From: Sipunculus nudus
Lineage: Eukaryota > Annelida > Sipuncula > Golfingiida > Sipunculidae
Direction of reading: 5' to 3'
Assembly (NCBI GenBank): GCA_026874595.1
Contig: CM049316.1
Coordinates: 6,522,339-6,586,338 of the forward strand
DNA length: 64,000 nt
A program made the position numbers and the translations under genes. Each line of letters opens with the position of its first letter. The first letter of the stretch is position 1. This document shows, one piece after another, positions 11,773 through 23,699 of this stretch. Under the pieces are notes generated by a model. The model did not search any database. It had not been told where the DNA came from and saw only the letters and a list, made by a program, of their open reading frames with translations.

Positions 11773-14500
11773 CGAGGGGACTGGAATTGTGCTCTCGACC
11801 ATGAAGAATAAAAATGTGGACAAAAAACCTCTAAATCAAATGTAATTACAGATTTTTTCTAATTCAAAAAGTAAGTTTGATTTATTTGACATATGGAGAA
11901 TAAGGAACCAAGGAAAGATTTTTACATGGCAAAAACAAATAGTAGACTGGACTATTACTTTAAAAAAAGTCATTTAACGGATGAATTTACAGGTATTATC
12001 TATCACTCCAACTTTTATGTCAGATCTTTTAGATTTAAAATTACAATAAAAGAAAATTAATGTGATGAAGGAGGAAAAGGCTACAGGAAATTTCATAATC
12101 AGCTTTTTAATAATCAATATTTCATAACTTAAATAAATAATAAAATTGATTAATAGTTGAAAGAAAACAAGCTTCTGAATCCAAGCAGCCACTTGATATT
12201 CATTTAATTTAAAATAAGACAAGAAACAATATTTTTTTGCCAAAACTAAAAAGAAAGATGATAAAGAAAGAGAAATGTGTTTCATTGGAGAAATGGAGGC
12301 TTTAGAAGATGTTCAAATAAAAACGACCACTATGAAAATCTACAACAAGAAATACATGACCTCAATGAAACTGAAGTGCAGGGAATAATAGCAAGAGCGG
12401 ATAATAAGAAGGATAGAGAAAAGTATTATTTTCATTTAGAAAAAAAAAAAAGAAATGGGAAAATGTACATGATAACGGAAAACTAATAATAGGTACACAA
12501 AATATATTTAATGACAGAAATGATTTTACCATAAATTATATTCTGCCAGGCACATAATCTAACAGAATGTTAAGATAATATTTTCTTTAATAACATTCCA
12601 AAATTAACTATTGAAACACAAAACAAATGTGAAGGATATCTTACTGTTGAAGATTGTATTGTTTGAAATCGTTGAACACATTTAAACCAAATAAATCCCC
12701 AGGAAATCATGACCTCATATCAGAATTGATGAAAAGGTTTTGAAATAAGTTGGGTCAAATAATGGTTATTAGTTTCAATTTTCTCTGGATAAAGATTTTC
12801 TAACTCCATTTTAGGGACAAGCTGTTATTACCCTTGTTGAAAAAAAGATAAAGATCGAACAAAACTTAAAATCTGGCGTCCAATATCTCTGCTTAATACA
12901 GACTTATGACAAAAACCTTTAAGCTTGAGGATTAAGTCAGTGTTAGCACATATTTAAACAAGACCCAAAAGGGGTATATTAAAAATACATAAATATCTGA
13001 AGCAATTAGAACTATTCTGGATTCATTGAATTATTTAGATCAGAAGAAATTGAATAGTATATTATTTATAGATTTTGAGAAAGCTTTTGATATTGTGGAA
13101 TTGAACTTTATTCATGCACAATTAGAAACTTTTAATTTTTCTTTTAAGTCCTTCATTCTTAAAATGGGTTTGATTATTTTACAATGATGCTCAGGCATGT
13201 ATTATGAATAATTTTCATTCTTCAGGGTATTTTGAAATAGGAAGAGGTGTCGGCCAGGAGATCCTCTGTCGCCCAATATTTTCATAATATGTCTAAAAAT
13301 TATAGCAATTAATATTAGATATAATTGAGATATACAATGTATTATATATAACAATGAGGAATTAAAGTTAGTTGTTATGTATGCTGAGGACAATACAGGA
13401 ATTGTGCAGGATATAGAGTCTGCTAAAAAGGTTTTAAACTTGTTCAGTATGTTCAGGCAGTCTTCAGGTTTGAAAATTAAAACTGGAGCAATGTGGTTAG
13501 GAACCTTAGAAATAGCAAGGAGGAACCATAAGGATTAATATGATTTACTTTTATCAAGGTTATATGTATCTACTTATCCAAACAAGAGGCGTAAATAAAA
13601 TAAAACTTTGAATTAAAATAAGAAAATTTATAAACTTATGAACATATAAAGTCAAGAAACTTAACATTACAAGGAAAAATTTTAGTGGTTTAAACATTAT
13701 GTTTTTCATAGTTGACAAATTTAGAATCAAATTTTATTTTACCAAAAAGCTTTAAACAGTGAATAAAAAATACTGTGGTCAAGTATATGGAAAGGTCAAA
13801 CAAAAGTTAAGAGAGAAATTTAAGTGAAACCATTGAAGAGAGTCGGTTTGACAATGCTTCACATTTACAGTTATATTAAAGGACAACACATTATGTTGAT
13901 TAAGGTATATTTAATATATTTCAATTTTATACAGATAAAGATTGGACATTTCTTATTGATAAGACCAACTTTTGAAACAATTAAAAATGGCCTTTAATAT
14001 AATATTTTGCAAGAAGAATGGAGTACACTATATTCAAATTGTCTTAGTCTGTGTAAAGAAAACAAAATCTGTGAATCCCAAAATAAAAAAATATATATAT
14101 ATATAATTTTGTTTATATCTTAAAGGATAGCTTCACAAGTTTGGAATTACATATTATTCAAAGTGTGGATTATGCGGTCTAGGAGAAGAAGATGTCAGAG
14201 ATTATATTTGGTTGCGATAATGTTAGAGATTTTGGCAGGATGTCTGCATTGAATATAATATATCACCAGATGTTATTACAAAAAAAAACATAATTTTGGG
14301 GACCACAGAAGAAAGATAAGAGAAAGAAAATAAAATCGTTATTCATGTTAAGACCGATATCTATAAAACCAAAGAATCATTTTGATTAAATATAGAAAAT
14401 TAAAAGAAGATAAAATGTGCAGCTGAATACAGGGAAAATAATAAATGGAAATTACTGTGAGAAAAAGTAAGATAAAGAAGTTGGGTATCTGAAGCAAAGG
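11773..14500 (+). pseudogene. Decayed Tx1/L1-like LINE ORF2 (endonuclease + reverse transcriptase)
   Basis: Conceptual translation across three frames recovers the order expected of an L1-superfamily ORF2. Endonuclease C-terminal pieces are RGDWNCALD (11773), FDIWRIRNQGKIFTWQ (about 11885) and SRLDYYF (11941). Reverse-transcriptase pieces are IWRPISLLNTD (12868), LFIDFEKAFD (13062), GDPLSPNIF (about 13256) and the active-site block as VMYAEDN (13377), where the usual YADD is YAED. After these come SGLKIKTG, a segment like KSRNLTLQGKILV, and a C-terminal knuckle with CGLCGLGEED near 14170. Many stops and frameshifts separate these pieces, and the endonuclease N-terminus is missing, so the copy is 5'-truncated and dead. 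The sequence is extremely A+T-rich. Assignment to the Tx1 clade rather than another L1-like clade is inference from the WRPISLLNTD style of motif. Confidence 0.85.
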
Positions 14501-14689
14501 AAGTTAGTATTTATATTCATTATAAATTGTTATAGACGGGTCAAACCGGAAAATATAGCGCAACAACCAACAAAATGCAAGATATTGTTTTATGGTGATT
14601 TGCTGTACTATAGGACTAGCATAACAATATATATGAAGTCTTCCAAAATCGGACTCCGGAAAGTTGATATTTTCAAGATAACGTCTAAG

Positions 14690-15035
14690 ATAGCCGCCAA
14701 TCCCCTCAAATGGCAATAATTCATTTAGTTTCATCATACAATTGTAATTTTGGTTTCTACCACCAGGTCTTTGGGGTCCAGAAAGCCATTGTAACCAACA
14801 CAATATCATTAAGTATTAATGTTACTGACAAATCCAAGATGGCGTTTAGGACGTTTAGGATCATTACAGATTGCCATTAATTCTTTTATTGATGATAGAG
14901 TTGTAATTTTGGTATCTACTGCTTTTGGGGGTCCAGAAATCCATTGGAACCAACAGAAACATCATCCCATAATTATGTCGCCGACAAATACAGGTCCCTT
15001 TATCATCATAGAGTTGTAATTTATGTATCTACCAT
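14690..15035 (+). repeat. ~155-bp tandem repeat, about 2.3 copies
   Basis: Segments around TTGTAATTTTGGTTTCTACC and GGGGTCCAGAAAGCCATTG (14742 onward) recur about 155 bp later as GTTGTAATTTTGGTATCTAC and GGGGGTCCAGAAATCCATTG. The first of these recurs a third time at 15013. Copies are clearly diverged. The open frames on both strands through this block are repeat-driven. Confidence 0.75.
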
Positions 15036-15339
15036 TACATTTATTGGTTTGTGATCAACTGAAACCAAATATCCAGTTTGTGACACCTATGTCACTTTTG
15101 TTCCGAGACTAGCTATTCTATTATACAAAAGTCAATACAAAGACGGAAAGATTAATTGAGGGATGCTACCTTTCCTTTCGATATTTCAAAGCTAACATAG
15201 TGCGTACATATTTAGGAAGATACATTTGGAGTAATTTGCCATTAAACAAACATTTCTGACGCCTGTCAGTTCATAAACTCCAATCGATGACCAGCTGATG
15301 CAACACTGCTACCGCTCTTGCCACCCAAGAGATACTCAC

Positions 15340-15437
15340 CTCCAAATCTTGCCATCATCCGTCATGGAGATCTTGAAAGGGCCGTCCTCTTTGGAGACAA
15401 GCGCATGTTGCGTATCTGGTCCACATGGCAATAGCAT
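15340..15437 (-). CDS. Candidate small exon, unknown protein
   Basis: On the minus strand an ATG at 15437 opens a 32-codon frame, preceded in frame by a stop, that ends exactly at a consensus splice donor (AG then GTGAGT, at 15339-15334). The reading contains ALVSKEDGPFKISMTDDGK, which looks protein-like in composition. I do not recognise the family. No partner exon, acceptor or promoter was identified, and a chance donor in repeat-derived sequence is quite possible. Confidence 0.22.
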
Positions 15438-15439
15438 AT

Positions 15440-16320
15440 GGCTCTAGAATTTGATCTTGTTTGATCATCTCTGTAGAAGTGGGCCAGCCAAAGTTGATTT
15501 TTTTTTTCACTTTAGAGGGCATTCATTTCTTGTATATAGCAGGCATTCATGCTAGATCAATCTGTCATAGAGTGAAGAAAATAAGTGTGGGTGGATGCCA
15601 TCTTAAATTTTGACTTTCATGGTAATTTCAAGGTCAAATAAAAAAAATGGGCCAGCCATGGTCTATTTTTCACTTTTGTAGACACTGCTTAACTTTAAAG
15701 GTCATTTTCAATGCGATTTTCAATGTCAAAATGAATATAAATTTATTATAGTGTTTCCCTTTTCATAAAACTAAGGTATATTCGGTAACCTTGGGCTCTA
15801 GGGTTTTGCTTGTGTCAAGTGACACGTACACAAGGCATAGAATAATCATGTCCATAATTTCTTACACTTAAATGTACAACTTAAAAGTAGTTTTGTTAAC
15901 ACAGTTTTCTGAATGAAGAAATATAGAAATGGAGTTAAGAGGTGCTTTCTGTGTGTTCCCCCAAGGTGTCTTTAACACATTTTTTCAAAAATAACAATAT
16001 AAAATGACCGCATTTTGTAAAATGCTGGATAAAAGCTCCATTAATCGCGATCATTTGCTTATAGTAATAATGTTTTGGGAGAGAGTTGTGGTTATCATAT
16101 AAGACCCTGGATGTACTTTTTACATTTATAGGTAATAGGCGTACTGAAACATTCAAAATGACTGTAAATATAGCTGCCACACTAAAGAAAAAGGCGATAG
16201 CTATCATTATATAGTAGTCATCATATATAAATGCTTTAATGGACCATTAGGTGTTTTAGGTTTAAAAATATCATTCGGTGTCATTTATCGCCAACACATG
16301 AAAGGGTGTTCATTTATAAA
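15440..16320. other. No gene seen
   Basis: AT-rich sequence. A short phrase (GGGCCAGCCA followed by TTTTTCACTTT) occurs twice, near 15482 and 15650, hinting at an old local duplication. The minus-strand frame at 15935-16207 has no recognisable similarity. Confidence 0.4.
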
Positions 16321-16326
16321 ATGACG

Positions 16327-16521
16327 TTACCGACGATGCCAGTCTGATCCGACTTCTGTTCTTTGCCTGGCTTGTTAATGTTTGTAGCTTTAATCGGCTT
16401 CCTGGGGAACATCAGCCCAAGCAAACACAATAACAGGCGCAAGAAGGTTTTTTGTTAAGCATTTGCGTGCCGCCCATGACCAGTGCCTAATTCACTCCTG
16501 GGTCGAGAAAGCGCAGAAGCG
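16327..16521 (-). mobile_element. SINE copy A (body only, truncated by hAT-like insertion)
   Basis: Matches the better preserved SINE at 50598-50900 through TACCGACGATGCCAGTCTGA, a GGGAACATCAGCCCAAGC-like block and ATTCACTCCTGGGTCGAGA. The tRNA-like head present in the other copy is missing here. The similarity stops where the poly-C hAT-like element begins, so the SINE is the older of the two. Confidence 0.7.
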
Positions 16522-16690
16522 AATCCAGGGGGAGGGGTCGAGGTGCCCCCCCCCCCCCCCTTTTAATAAGGGTTTCAGACTAATTTTACCGGCCTGAACC
16601 CCCCCCCCCCCCCAATTTTTGGACGTAGGGACTTTTATGTTTTGTCATTGGTTCTACTGGGTTGGACCCCACCCCCACCCCCGTTCTACA
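16513..16690 (+). mobile_element. hAT-like MITE with poly-C tracts, second copy
   Basis: Shares with 3448-3656 the poly-C tracts, the segment GTTTCAGACTAATTTTACCG and the block resembling CTACTGGGTTGGACCCC. It directly abuts the truncated SINE copy A. No ORF. Confidence 0.55.
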
Positions 16691-16849
16691 GAGATTATAC
16701 TTAAGTGTAATTCTCATCGCTCTACGCATCAACTCCACCATGGAGACTGGATACTTACCGAACCTTACAGAACATATAATATCGACTTTTGTGGGCAGTG
16801 TCTCGGTTGGGGGTCACCCAAGAAGAAGTTGCGACTAACAACAAAAGTG

Positions 16850-17769
16850 CTACCAATATGGCAGCGGGATTCACCTGACAAAGTTCTGTTCAGCCCAGTC
16901 AGTGACATGTGCTAACTGCTCAGGACAGCATTCATCCGCTTACCGCGGGTGTCCATTCTACAGAAACTACAAGAAGAGAGCCACAACAATTACAATACCA
17001 GAGAAAACATTGAAACAGTTGAGTTCACCATCCACTACTCCTATGGAAGTGGAACCACCAGTTCAGGCTACTGCCCATACAAGGACACCATCAAGTATGA
17101 AAACAGATGAGATACAGGCTACTACCCGCACAATAACACAGATTTGCGAGACGGAAGTTGAAATATCAATTCCGGACACCTTTCTAGTACGTCCACCTAA
17201 ATCAACTAGAACCGTTGAGATCCAGGATACCTCAAGTCCAAGTTTTGTTAAACCACGAAGCCGCCGAAACTACACAACCAAGAAACGCAAACTACTCCAG
17301 TTATGGTTACCACGTCAACCCAAACCGAACCAGAGGAATACGAAGTCGCCGCTAGGTGTCGACACTATTCCAGAAACGATCAAGCGCAAGTCATGGTTAT
17401 CGAATCCTCAGATGACGATGAATTTTCAAGACTGCCAAGAAAAGACAACAATCCTACTGAATTGTGAAATGTGACATGCTGATCAGGCTAGAAGAATCCC
17501 GGCAAATTGAAATTCAACTAAGAGTAGCAAGAGGCCTTTCTCCCACTTCACCAGCAACAGACAAGTTAATTGCAGCAGGTACATCAGCAACAACCAAATT
17601 CCAACTCACCCCAGATGAAGCCAGAGGACTAGGATTTCTACCCATATACCAAGAACCTTCCAGAACAAAGTCTACCCCGAAAGTGACCAAAAAGAAGAAA
17701 AATAAAAACAGCCCAGTTGGAAACAACACAACCCTAAGGCAAAACACAGTTCTCCGAGGAAGATTCTAA
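16850..17769 (+). pseudogene. Non-LTR retrotransposon ORF1 fragment with gag-like zinc knuckle
   Basis: Conceptual translation gives a degenerate CCHC region (KCYQYGSGIHLTKFC, missing the second Cys) followed by CANCSGQHSSAYRGCPFY, the C-x2-C...H...C pattern of the second knuckle in Jockey/I-type ORF1 proteins. A Ser/Thr/Pro- and Lys-rich tail follows to about 17474 in the same frame. Another frame then continues with a basic C-terminal segment (PKVTKKKKNKN near 17680) and stops at 17769, implying at least one frameshift. No ATG fits the start; the frame opens upstream inside decayed sequence. No reverse transcriptase follows within the next kilobase. Assignment to ORF1 is from the knuckle pattern; the exact clade is uncertain. 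Confidence 0.65.
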
Positions 17770-17774
17770 AACAG

Positions 17775-20700
17775 TAACGTAACGGCAACACAGTCAAATC
17801 TCGGCTCCTGCGAACAGTATCATCTCTATCATCATCATCATCACCATTTACCTTAAGAAGCTGGCAGGGACTGAATCTTGATTCATCCAACTGTACATGC
17901 TTGACGAGGATTACATCTTACCTACCACCTACAGAAGCGACTTTCATATGATTTTACGCTACATGCACGACACTTGGATCGATGTGATTTTTGCTTTAAA
18001 GGTATAATGGTGAAATCGTAGTATAAAAAGAGATACTATAGGTCAGAATCATCTACCAATTAGAAATGGTTAGAGTTTTACTTGTAAAATAAACAAGCTA
18101 AGATTAATTTAAAACGTTTGCGATGGATTGTTTTAATGTAATTAAACAGTTTGACAACTAACAAATAGAAATAATTTGTGCTAGACAGGTAAAAGCACTA
18201 AAAAAGCAAATCGTATCATAATTGTATTAATTTATCTTGTTGAAAGATAAAAATCAAAACAAAAATGTTTAATGCGGGGGGGGGGGGGGAGTTAAAATTG
18301 ACGCGGTTTGTGCCTGAGAACCATGCCTTTTATTTTTTTGCCTTACGCCAAACAAAGAAAATACCGAAATGAAATAATGTGTGACCTTGATGAGACTAAA
18401 AAGTCCTTCACATTCAAATTTTGCGATGGCATCCACCCACACCTTTCACCTCCCAGCACTGCACAGATCCCACATGGATGCCTTCTATTAACATGCAATG
18501 CCGTAAAAAAAATAATTTTAGAGACAAAACAGACAGATAATCAGAGAGAGACATATCATTTCTGAAAAGATCTTGCCGTGCATCACAGATAGGACCTTAA
18601 CTGTATGGAGAATACCAAGCAACACCTATACCTTGATCTCATGTGAGGCAAAAGAAAGCAAGGAAGGACCAAGGAATTGTTTCAAAACTATGTCTTGCCA
18701 ATATTGTCTGCGTTGAAATCTCCCCGAATTTGCAAGTTATTCAAAAGGGCTGCCGATCAAGCATGTTCGAAGCCCAAAAGAGGAAAACTCCCAAAGTAAC
18801 AGTAAACATGGAATCGAGAGGATTCCCAAAGCCCAATACAGTTGTCCATTCAGATAAAAAGGGGCTATACTGACCTACAAAATATAATTATGACGCATAT
18901 TGACGTAAACGCTGAACCTGATAGACTACCAAGATGCCAGTGATGTGAGATGAAAGATCGAACAAATAAAAAAAAAATAATAGAATTATAAGGGCAAAGC
19001 AAAGGGTACATACAGAAAAAGAATCATCAGCCTTTTTAACACTCTTTACAGTTGTATATATGCACGTTACATAAACATGTATATGTTAGCAGCATGGTTT
19101 CCAGAATGTTAAACAGTGTTTGTTCTTATTAGACTGGAGATTGAATTGGCCTAGATTATGAGACCTGACCTCATGTACAGGCCCGATTCAAGATCTTCGA
19201 GTTCAATTCCGTCCCTTACATCATATGGCAAAATTATCCCTGGGGACCTTCGTTCTGTTTTATCCTCCACTAAATTTGACTGTCTAAGAACTGTCTTAAG
19301 ATTTTACAGTGCATAAGTGGCCATTTTGAATATCATATTTGATATTTATGGTTACAAGATAACCCAATAATATTTTTTTCTTGTCATATTGTTTTAAATT
19401 GTATACCCTAAAACATGGTGGCAGACAAAAGTCTCGCGTCTATGATAAAAAGTCATCACCGTATTAGTGTAAAATTATTCGGCGGCCATTCTGTTCATTA
19501 TCTTGGATGTATAGGTTGACAGCTGAATCAGGCTTTATTCTTGAACTTTTTTTTACAACCGGGCAACTTTTTAACCCTTAGAAGTATAGTTGGAACCAAA
19601 ATTACTGCAAAATATTACTGCATAAATCACATTTTCGGTAGCTATTGTGAGCCATCTTTGATAGCTAGTCGCATGACCACACGGCGATGCTTTTTTATTT
19701 CCATTTGATTTAAAAAAAAAATTAATAGTAATTACAAAATAACTTCTTTATGGTTAAATAAATAAATAAATGATTTAAAGCGATCTCTAACAGGCGGTCG
19801 TGCGATCAACACGGTTTTGATCTACGATCCGTCAACCTGTTTACGACGAGATGCGATCTTAACGCGATTTAAAAAAATACCAAAATAATGGTAACCATGG
19901 ACTCGTGTAAACGCAGCATTAGTAAACAGGCGGTCCTGACCAATTGTAGTAGTAGTCCGGCCGTCTAGGAGATTTGTCAGCAAAAAAGCAGTCTGGGTTA
20001 CATTAAGTATAAGACTGTCCAAGGAATATCGCTCGACCACCGGTGGCTTTGCCGTTGTTGTTGTGATTGTGTCACACGGCCCAGTTCAGACTATCATACC
20101 GTTCGCGGTGAGGTGGTCTTACATCTGCCAATGGCTACGATTAATGACGATTGCTGGTTGCAGAAGCATATAGCTGTCTTCGATTGTGTCACAACATCCT
20201 AAAACTGTCACATTTAAGTCTGCCACCACTTTACTATTTACCCTTATGTACGACTACTCACCACTAAATTTTGTGCAGGATCGATCATCCTCTTGCGATC
20301 GTTTGCTTCATGTTGACAACGATCACCATGGACTTGTCTTGCGACCTTTTTGTGAATGTCGTGACTTCCCACGATTGCAGGTCGTGCCTTTTAGAAACCC
20401 GGTATATTGTCCAATGTCATTGGTATCATCGAATCGATCTTTGTATCCTTAAAGGCTTCGAGGAACAAAAAATATACCTTGTATAAAATACAACTAGGAT
20501 TTATATTTTCTTATAAGTGCCTATAATAGTACACCACACAGATCCTTTTATCACCTGATGGCTAAGCGGGGGCTTAATCTGGCCTACTCAGCCGTTTTTA
20601 ATAATTCATCCTTTATTTTTGCCTATCCTTCATTTGGGTAAGCCAGTGATACTTTTTTCTCTTCTTTATGTGGATATGCGGGTTGTTAAAATATAAGCAA

Positions 20701-22755
20701 GCTGCAGCCGAGCCATTACATCAAGAACAAACAGTTGTATATATAGTTTAGCGTACATGATTGTATCTGTGTCTAAGGAACCCCAGCATGATGTTTACAA
20801 GATTTAAGGCGGTAGTGTTTGCCCCATAACTCAGAGGATCTTTCCTGGCCTACCATGATATGAAAATGGAGGAATAGCGGTTATTTTTGTGCCTGATAGA
20901 CGATGGACCTATATGATGCTGTACCTGTGACCGTCAGAAATACAAGTAAATTGATATTCTTCAGTTAGCACAACATATGTCATGAAAATATGTACAGGCA
21001 TTCCCAAGAAATCTTTCCTTTGTATACATTTCACTAACAAGTCGTAACTAAGACGCTCAAACGTGTGATCATGTTCATAAATTCTAGGTCTCACTTACCC
21101 CTTTTAGGGATCCAGGGTAATCTCTCCATCACCTGTCATGGTGGGAAGCTGGAGCTTTAGTTATCTATCAGTTTGCTTTCTGCCCTGCTATGAAAGGGTT
21201 GCAATCTGAAATTTTTACAAATACAAGTAAAATAAAAATATAATAATAATACAGAAATCATGGATATGCAACTTTATTCCTGAATTAAAGTTAGATTTTT
21301 TCCAAGATTAAAAAGAAAATCAAATTTCATTATAACCCAATGCTGCCCCGAAATGTGACCTTTTGTGTAACGTTTTCCTAAAAGGAGTCTTAACTTATGA
21401 GGTGCTCAAACATGTTACATTACCTCTGAGCATGTAAGTCACTGTGTGCTACTTTTTGACATCAGTGATTAATCCTTTACGATCTGTTAGCATGTGAAGT
21501 TTAAACTTCTGCCACTAATGGTTACGATTTGAACTCTGCTGAAGCTTGATCCTTGTAATCTGTCGAAATTATTTATAATACATATAAAAATGAGTAAAAT
21601 TAGAAATATTGCAAGTAGTGCTGACAGTCTTGTGCAGAAGTTAGAGTTCCACAAGATCATTCAGCATGCCATATTTCATGACTATTAATCCACGCTGGCA
21701 TAAACAGACTCACGAGAGTACGAATTTTAGGCTTCATAATCTGCAGCCCACAATGCACTGGAACTTTTGCATGCACATGCTATAGGTTTAAATGTAGTGA
21801 AGAAGGTAATGTCGTCCGTTTAAACACGTTGGAAAAGAAATGTTTCAAGGCAAATTACATAAACATGGCTGTTTTGTGGTAAGTGCCGAAAAGGAAGTGG
21901 ATCGTTTTGTGTAGAAACGACATATGGCGGCAGGTTGACAATTGATTCACCCAATCCTGAGAACTCTGGACTTTTATATGTGTTTTGTACAGAAAGAAGC
22001 CTTTTCGACTAATCTGCTGAAACACGTGTTTTTACTCAAAAGGTCAGAGAAAATAGGTCACAGTGATCTAATTTTTTTTTTTACTTCCACAGAGTAACCT
22101 ATCAGAACCTTTCAGCATCTTGAACTGATATGATCAAAAAAAAAGGTTTCAGGATTTTTAAATAAACCACGACAGACAAACCAAAGAGAGAAGAATTATG
22201 CTAAAAATTACAAATGGAGCCGCCAGTCTTCAGAAACTGGTGATGGTCAATATGCAAAGGAACTGGCATGGCAATCCGAGCATTATTTATCGAGAAACTG
22301 GAGCTTTTACTGACAAGAGAATTATTATTGTAGCGAGCAAACATGTATCATAAGACGGAGAATATAGGAAATATTTTGACCTCCCTAGTTGTTAAGATAG
22401 AACTTTCTATAGGTTCAACGATTACGATTTGTGCCCTGTTGAAAGACGGTTAAACGAACAGGCAGAAGGACAGACAAACAGACAACGGACAGCGCACAAA
22501 GAGTGATCGCTCTATGCCTGACAAAACTAGTCATGATCAATATTCATGGCAAGATTCATAGGAATTTATGCATTACTTATTGCGATACAGGAGATTTTGT
22601 ATCATTTTTTAAAATTATTCTAGGTTACCAGAATTAGGTGACCTTATTTCAGGTTTCCAGGGAGATTTGAAAACTTTGCAAACTATTTGTCCGTCAGAGA
22701 TAAGTAAATTTGTTACAAATTGTACATTTTATAACTGAAGTTAACATGTATGAAT
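17775..22755. other. Five kilobases without a recognisable gene
   Basis: Contains a poly-G tract (18277-18289), scattered A/T runs and a region at 19795-20450 rich in GATCG-containing words with repeated CCATGGACT-like phrases. Open frames at 18308-18565 and 18643-18873 are adjacent and lysine-rich but match nothing I know. I see no SINE heads, terminal repeats or conserved domains. Confidence 0.4.
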
Positions 22756-22759
22756 AAAT

Positions 22760-22762
<3 letters not shown>

Positions 22763-22790
<28 letters not shown>
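22763..22790. repeat. (TA)n microsatellite
   Basis: Pure TA tract at the left edge of the palindrome and tRNA-like cluster that follows. Confidence 0.95.
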
Positions 22791-22824
22791 GGTATTCAAA
22801 GAAAAGTAGGTTCACTGAAGTTGA

Positions 22825-22895
22825 GAATCGAACCCAAGACCTTCCGATTTCCGGTCGGGTGCCTTAACCACTTGGCTACGCCAGATTCCCTTCCC
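22825..22895 (-). mobile_element. Serine-tRNA-like SINE head
   Basis: On the minus strand the sequence reads GGCGTAGCCAAGTGGTTAAG (A box), then CCGACCGGAAATCGG (anticodon arm, serine-type with GGA in the anticodon position but C at position 33 instead of U), then GGGTTCGATTCTC (B box). The long variable arm of a real tRNA-Ser is absent and the acceptor stem does not close, so this is a tRNA-derived SINE head or relic rather than a functional tRNA. Confidence 0.7.
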
Positions 22896-22941
22896 TTCTG
22901 TGTATTTGCACACTTTTAAAGAAACCAACGAAGTGGGAGAA

Positions 22942-23188
22942 CAGGGAGAACTAATGGCCTTTTATTGTGTGCGGCATTTATAATATATAGATGTATGAAT
23001 AGCCATGCTTGTTCATTGTAGGCTTCCGACCGGAAATCGGAAGATCGTGGGTGCGATTCCCACGGTCAGTATACCGACTTTCCTGTGTATACCAATTCAA
23101 TCTATAAACAGTGAACCAGCATGGCTATTCATACATCTATATATAAAATATGCCGCACACCATAAAAGGCCATTAGTTCTCCCTGCTG
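22942..23188. mobile_element. ~80-bp inverted repeat with tRNA-like core in the loop
   Basis: The left arm (22942-23020) and right arm (23108-23188) are near-perfect reverse complements, with shared words CAGGGAGAACTAATGGCC and GATGTATGAATAGCCATGC. The roughly 88-base loop carries CTTCCGACCGGAAATCGGAA and GTGGGTGCGATTCCCAC, the anticodon-arm and B-box region of the same serine-like tRNA relic seen at 22825-22895. It looks like two SINE copies joined head to head, or a fold-back element that captured the tRNA-like core. Confidence 0.8.
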
Positions 23189-23318
23189 CATGCAAAGTCG
23201 CCGTGCCGACACATGTAGTGGGTGAGGCTATGATTCTTATTAAAGTGTGCAAATACGTAAATTCCCATCGTCAGTGAATCGTCAGTGAAATTTTCTTTGT
23301 TTACCATTTCGACCTATA

Positions 23319-23344
23319 TACAATGAACCAGCATGGCTATGCAT

Positions 23345-23395
<51 letters not shown>

Positions 23396-23432
23396 TATAT
23401 AGATGTATGTATAGCCATGCTGGTTCATTGTT
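23319..23432. repeat. Inverted repeat around a (TA)n array
   Basis: CAATGAACCAGCATGGCTAT at 23320 and its reverse complement ending at 23431 flank a (TA)n tract (23349-23392). The same AGCCATGCTGGTTCATTG word is in both arms of the 22942-23188 palindrome, so four copies in alternating orientation lie within 430 bp. Confidence 0.85.
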
Positions 23433-23440
23433 TTATAGCT

Positions 23441-23484
23441 ACACAGAAAAGTGATCCCACTGGCAGTGAACCACTTTTCTGTGT
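23441..23484. repeat. Perfect 13-bp hairpin
   Basis: ACACAGAAAAGTG (23441-23453) pairs with CACTTTTCTGTGT (23472-23484) around an 18-base loop. It lies at the edge of the palindrome cluster and is followed by a short (TA)n tract. Confidence 0.85.
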
Positions 23485-23699
23485 ATACCCTTTCCAGCTA
23501 TATATATATATATATATGATTAGCAGAGAAACAGGGTATAATCGTGATGCTTTAATTACAGTACACCTCAAGACAGAGATGCTGCTAAAAGCATTTTATA
23601 TGATATTGCAACAACATTGCAATAATAACTCAGTATGTCATTTGTTTACTGCTTAAAGCACACTTTAGTCATTAACGACCATTCCATTTCTCACGTTTA

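Noticed and set aside
22825-22895. A functional tRNA-Ser gene
   Set aside because: The acceptor stem does not pair, the long variable arm is missing and position 33 is not U. A SINE-derived relic fits better.
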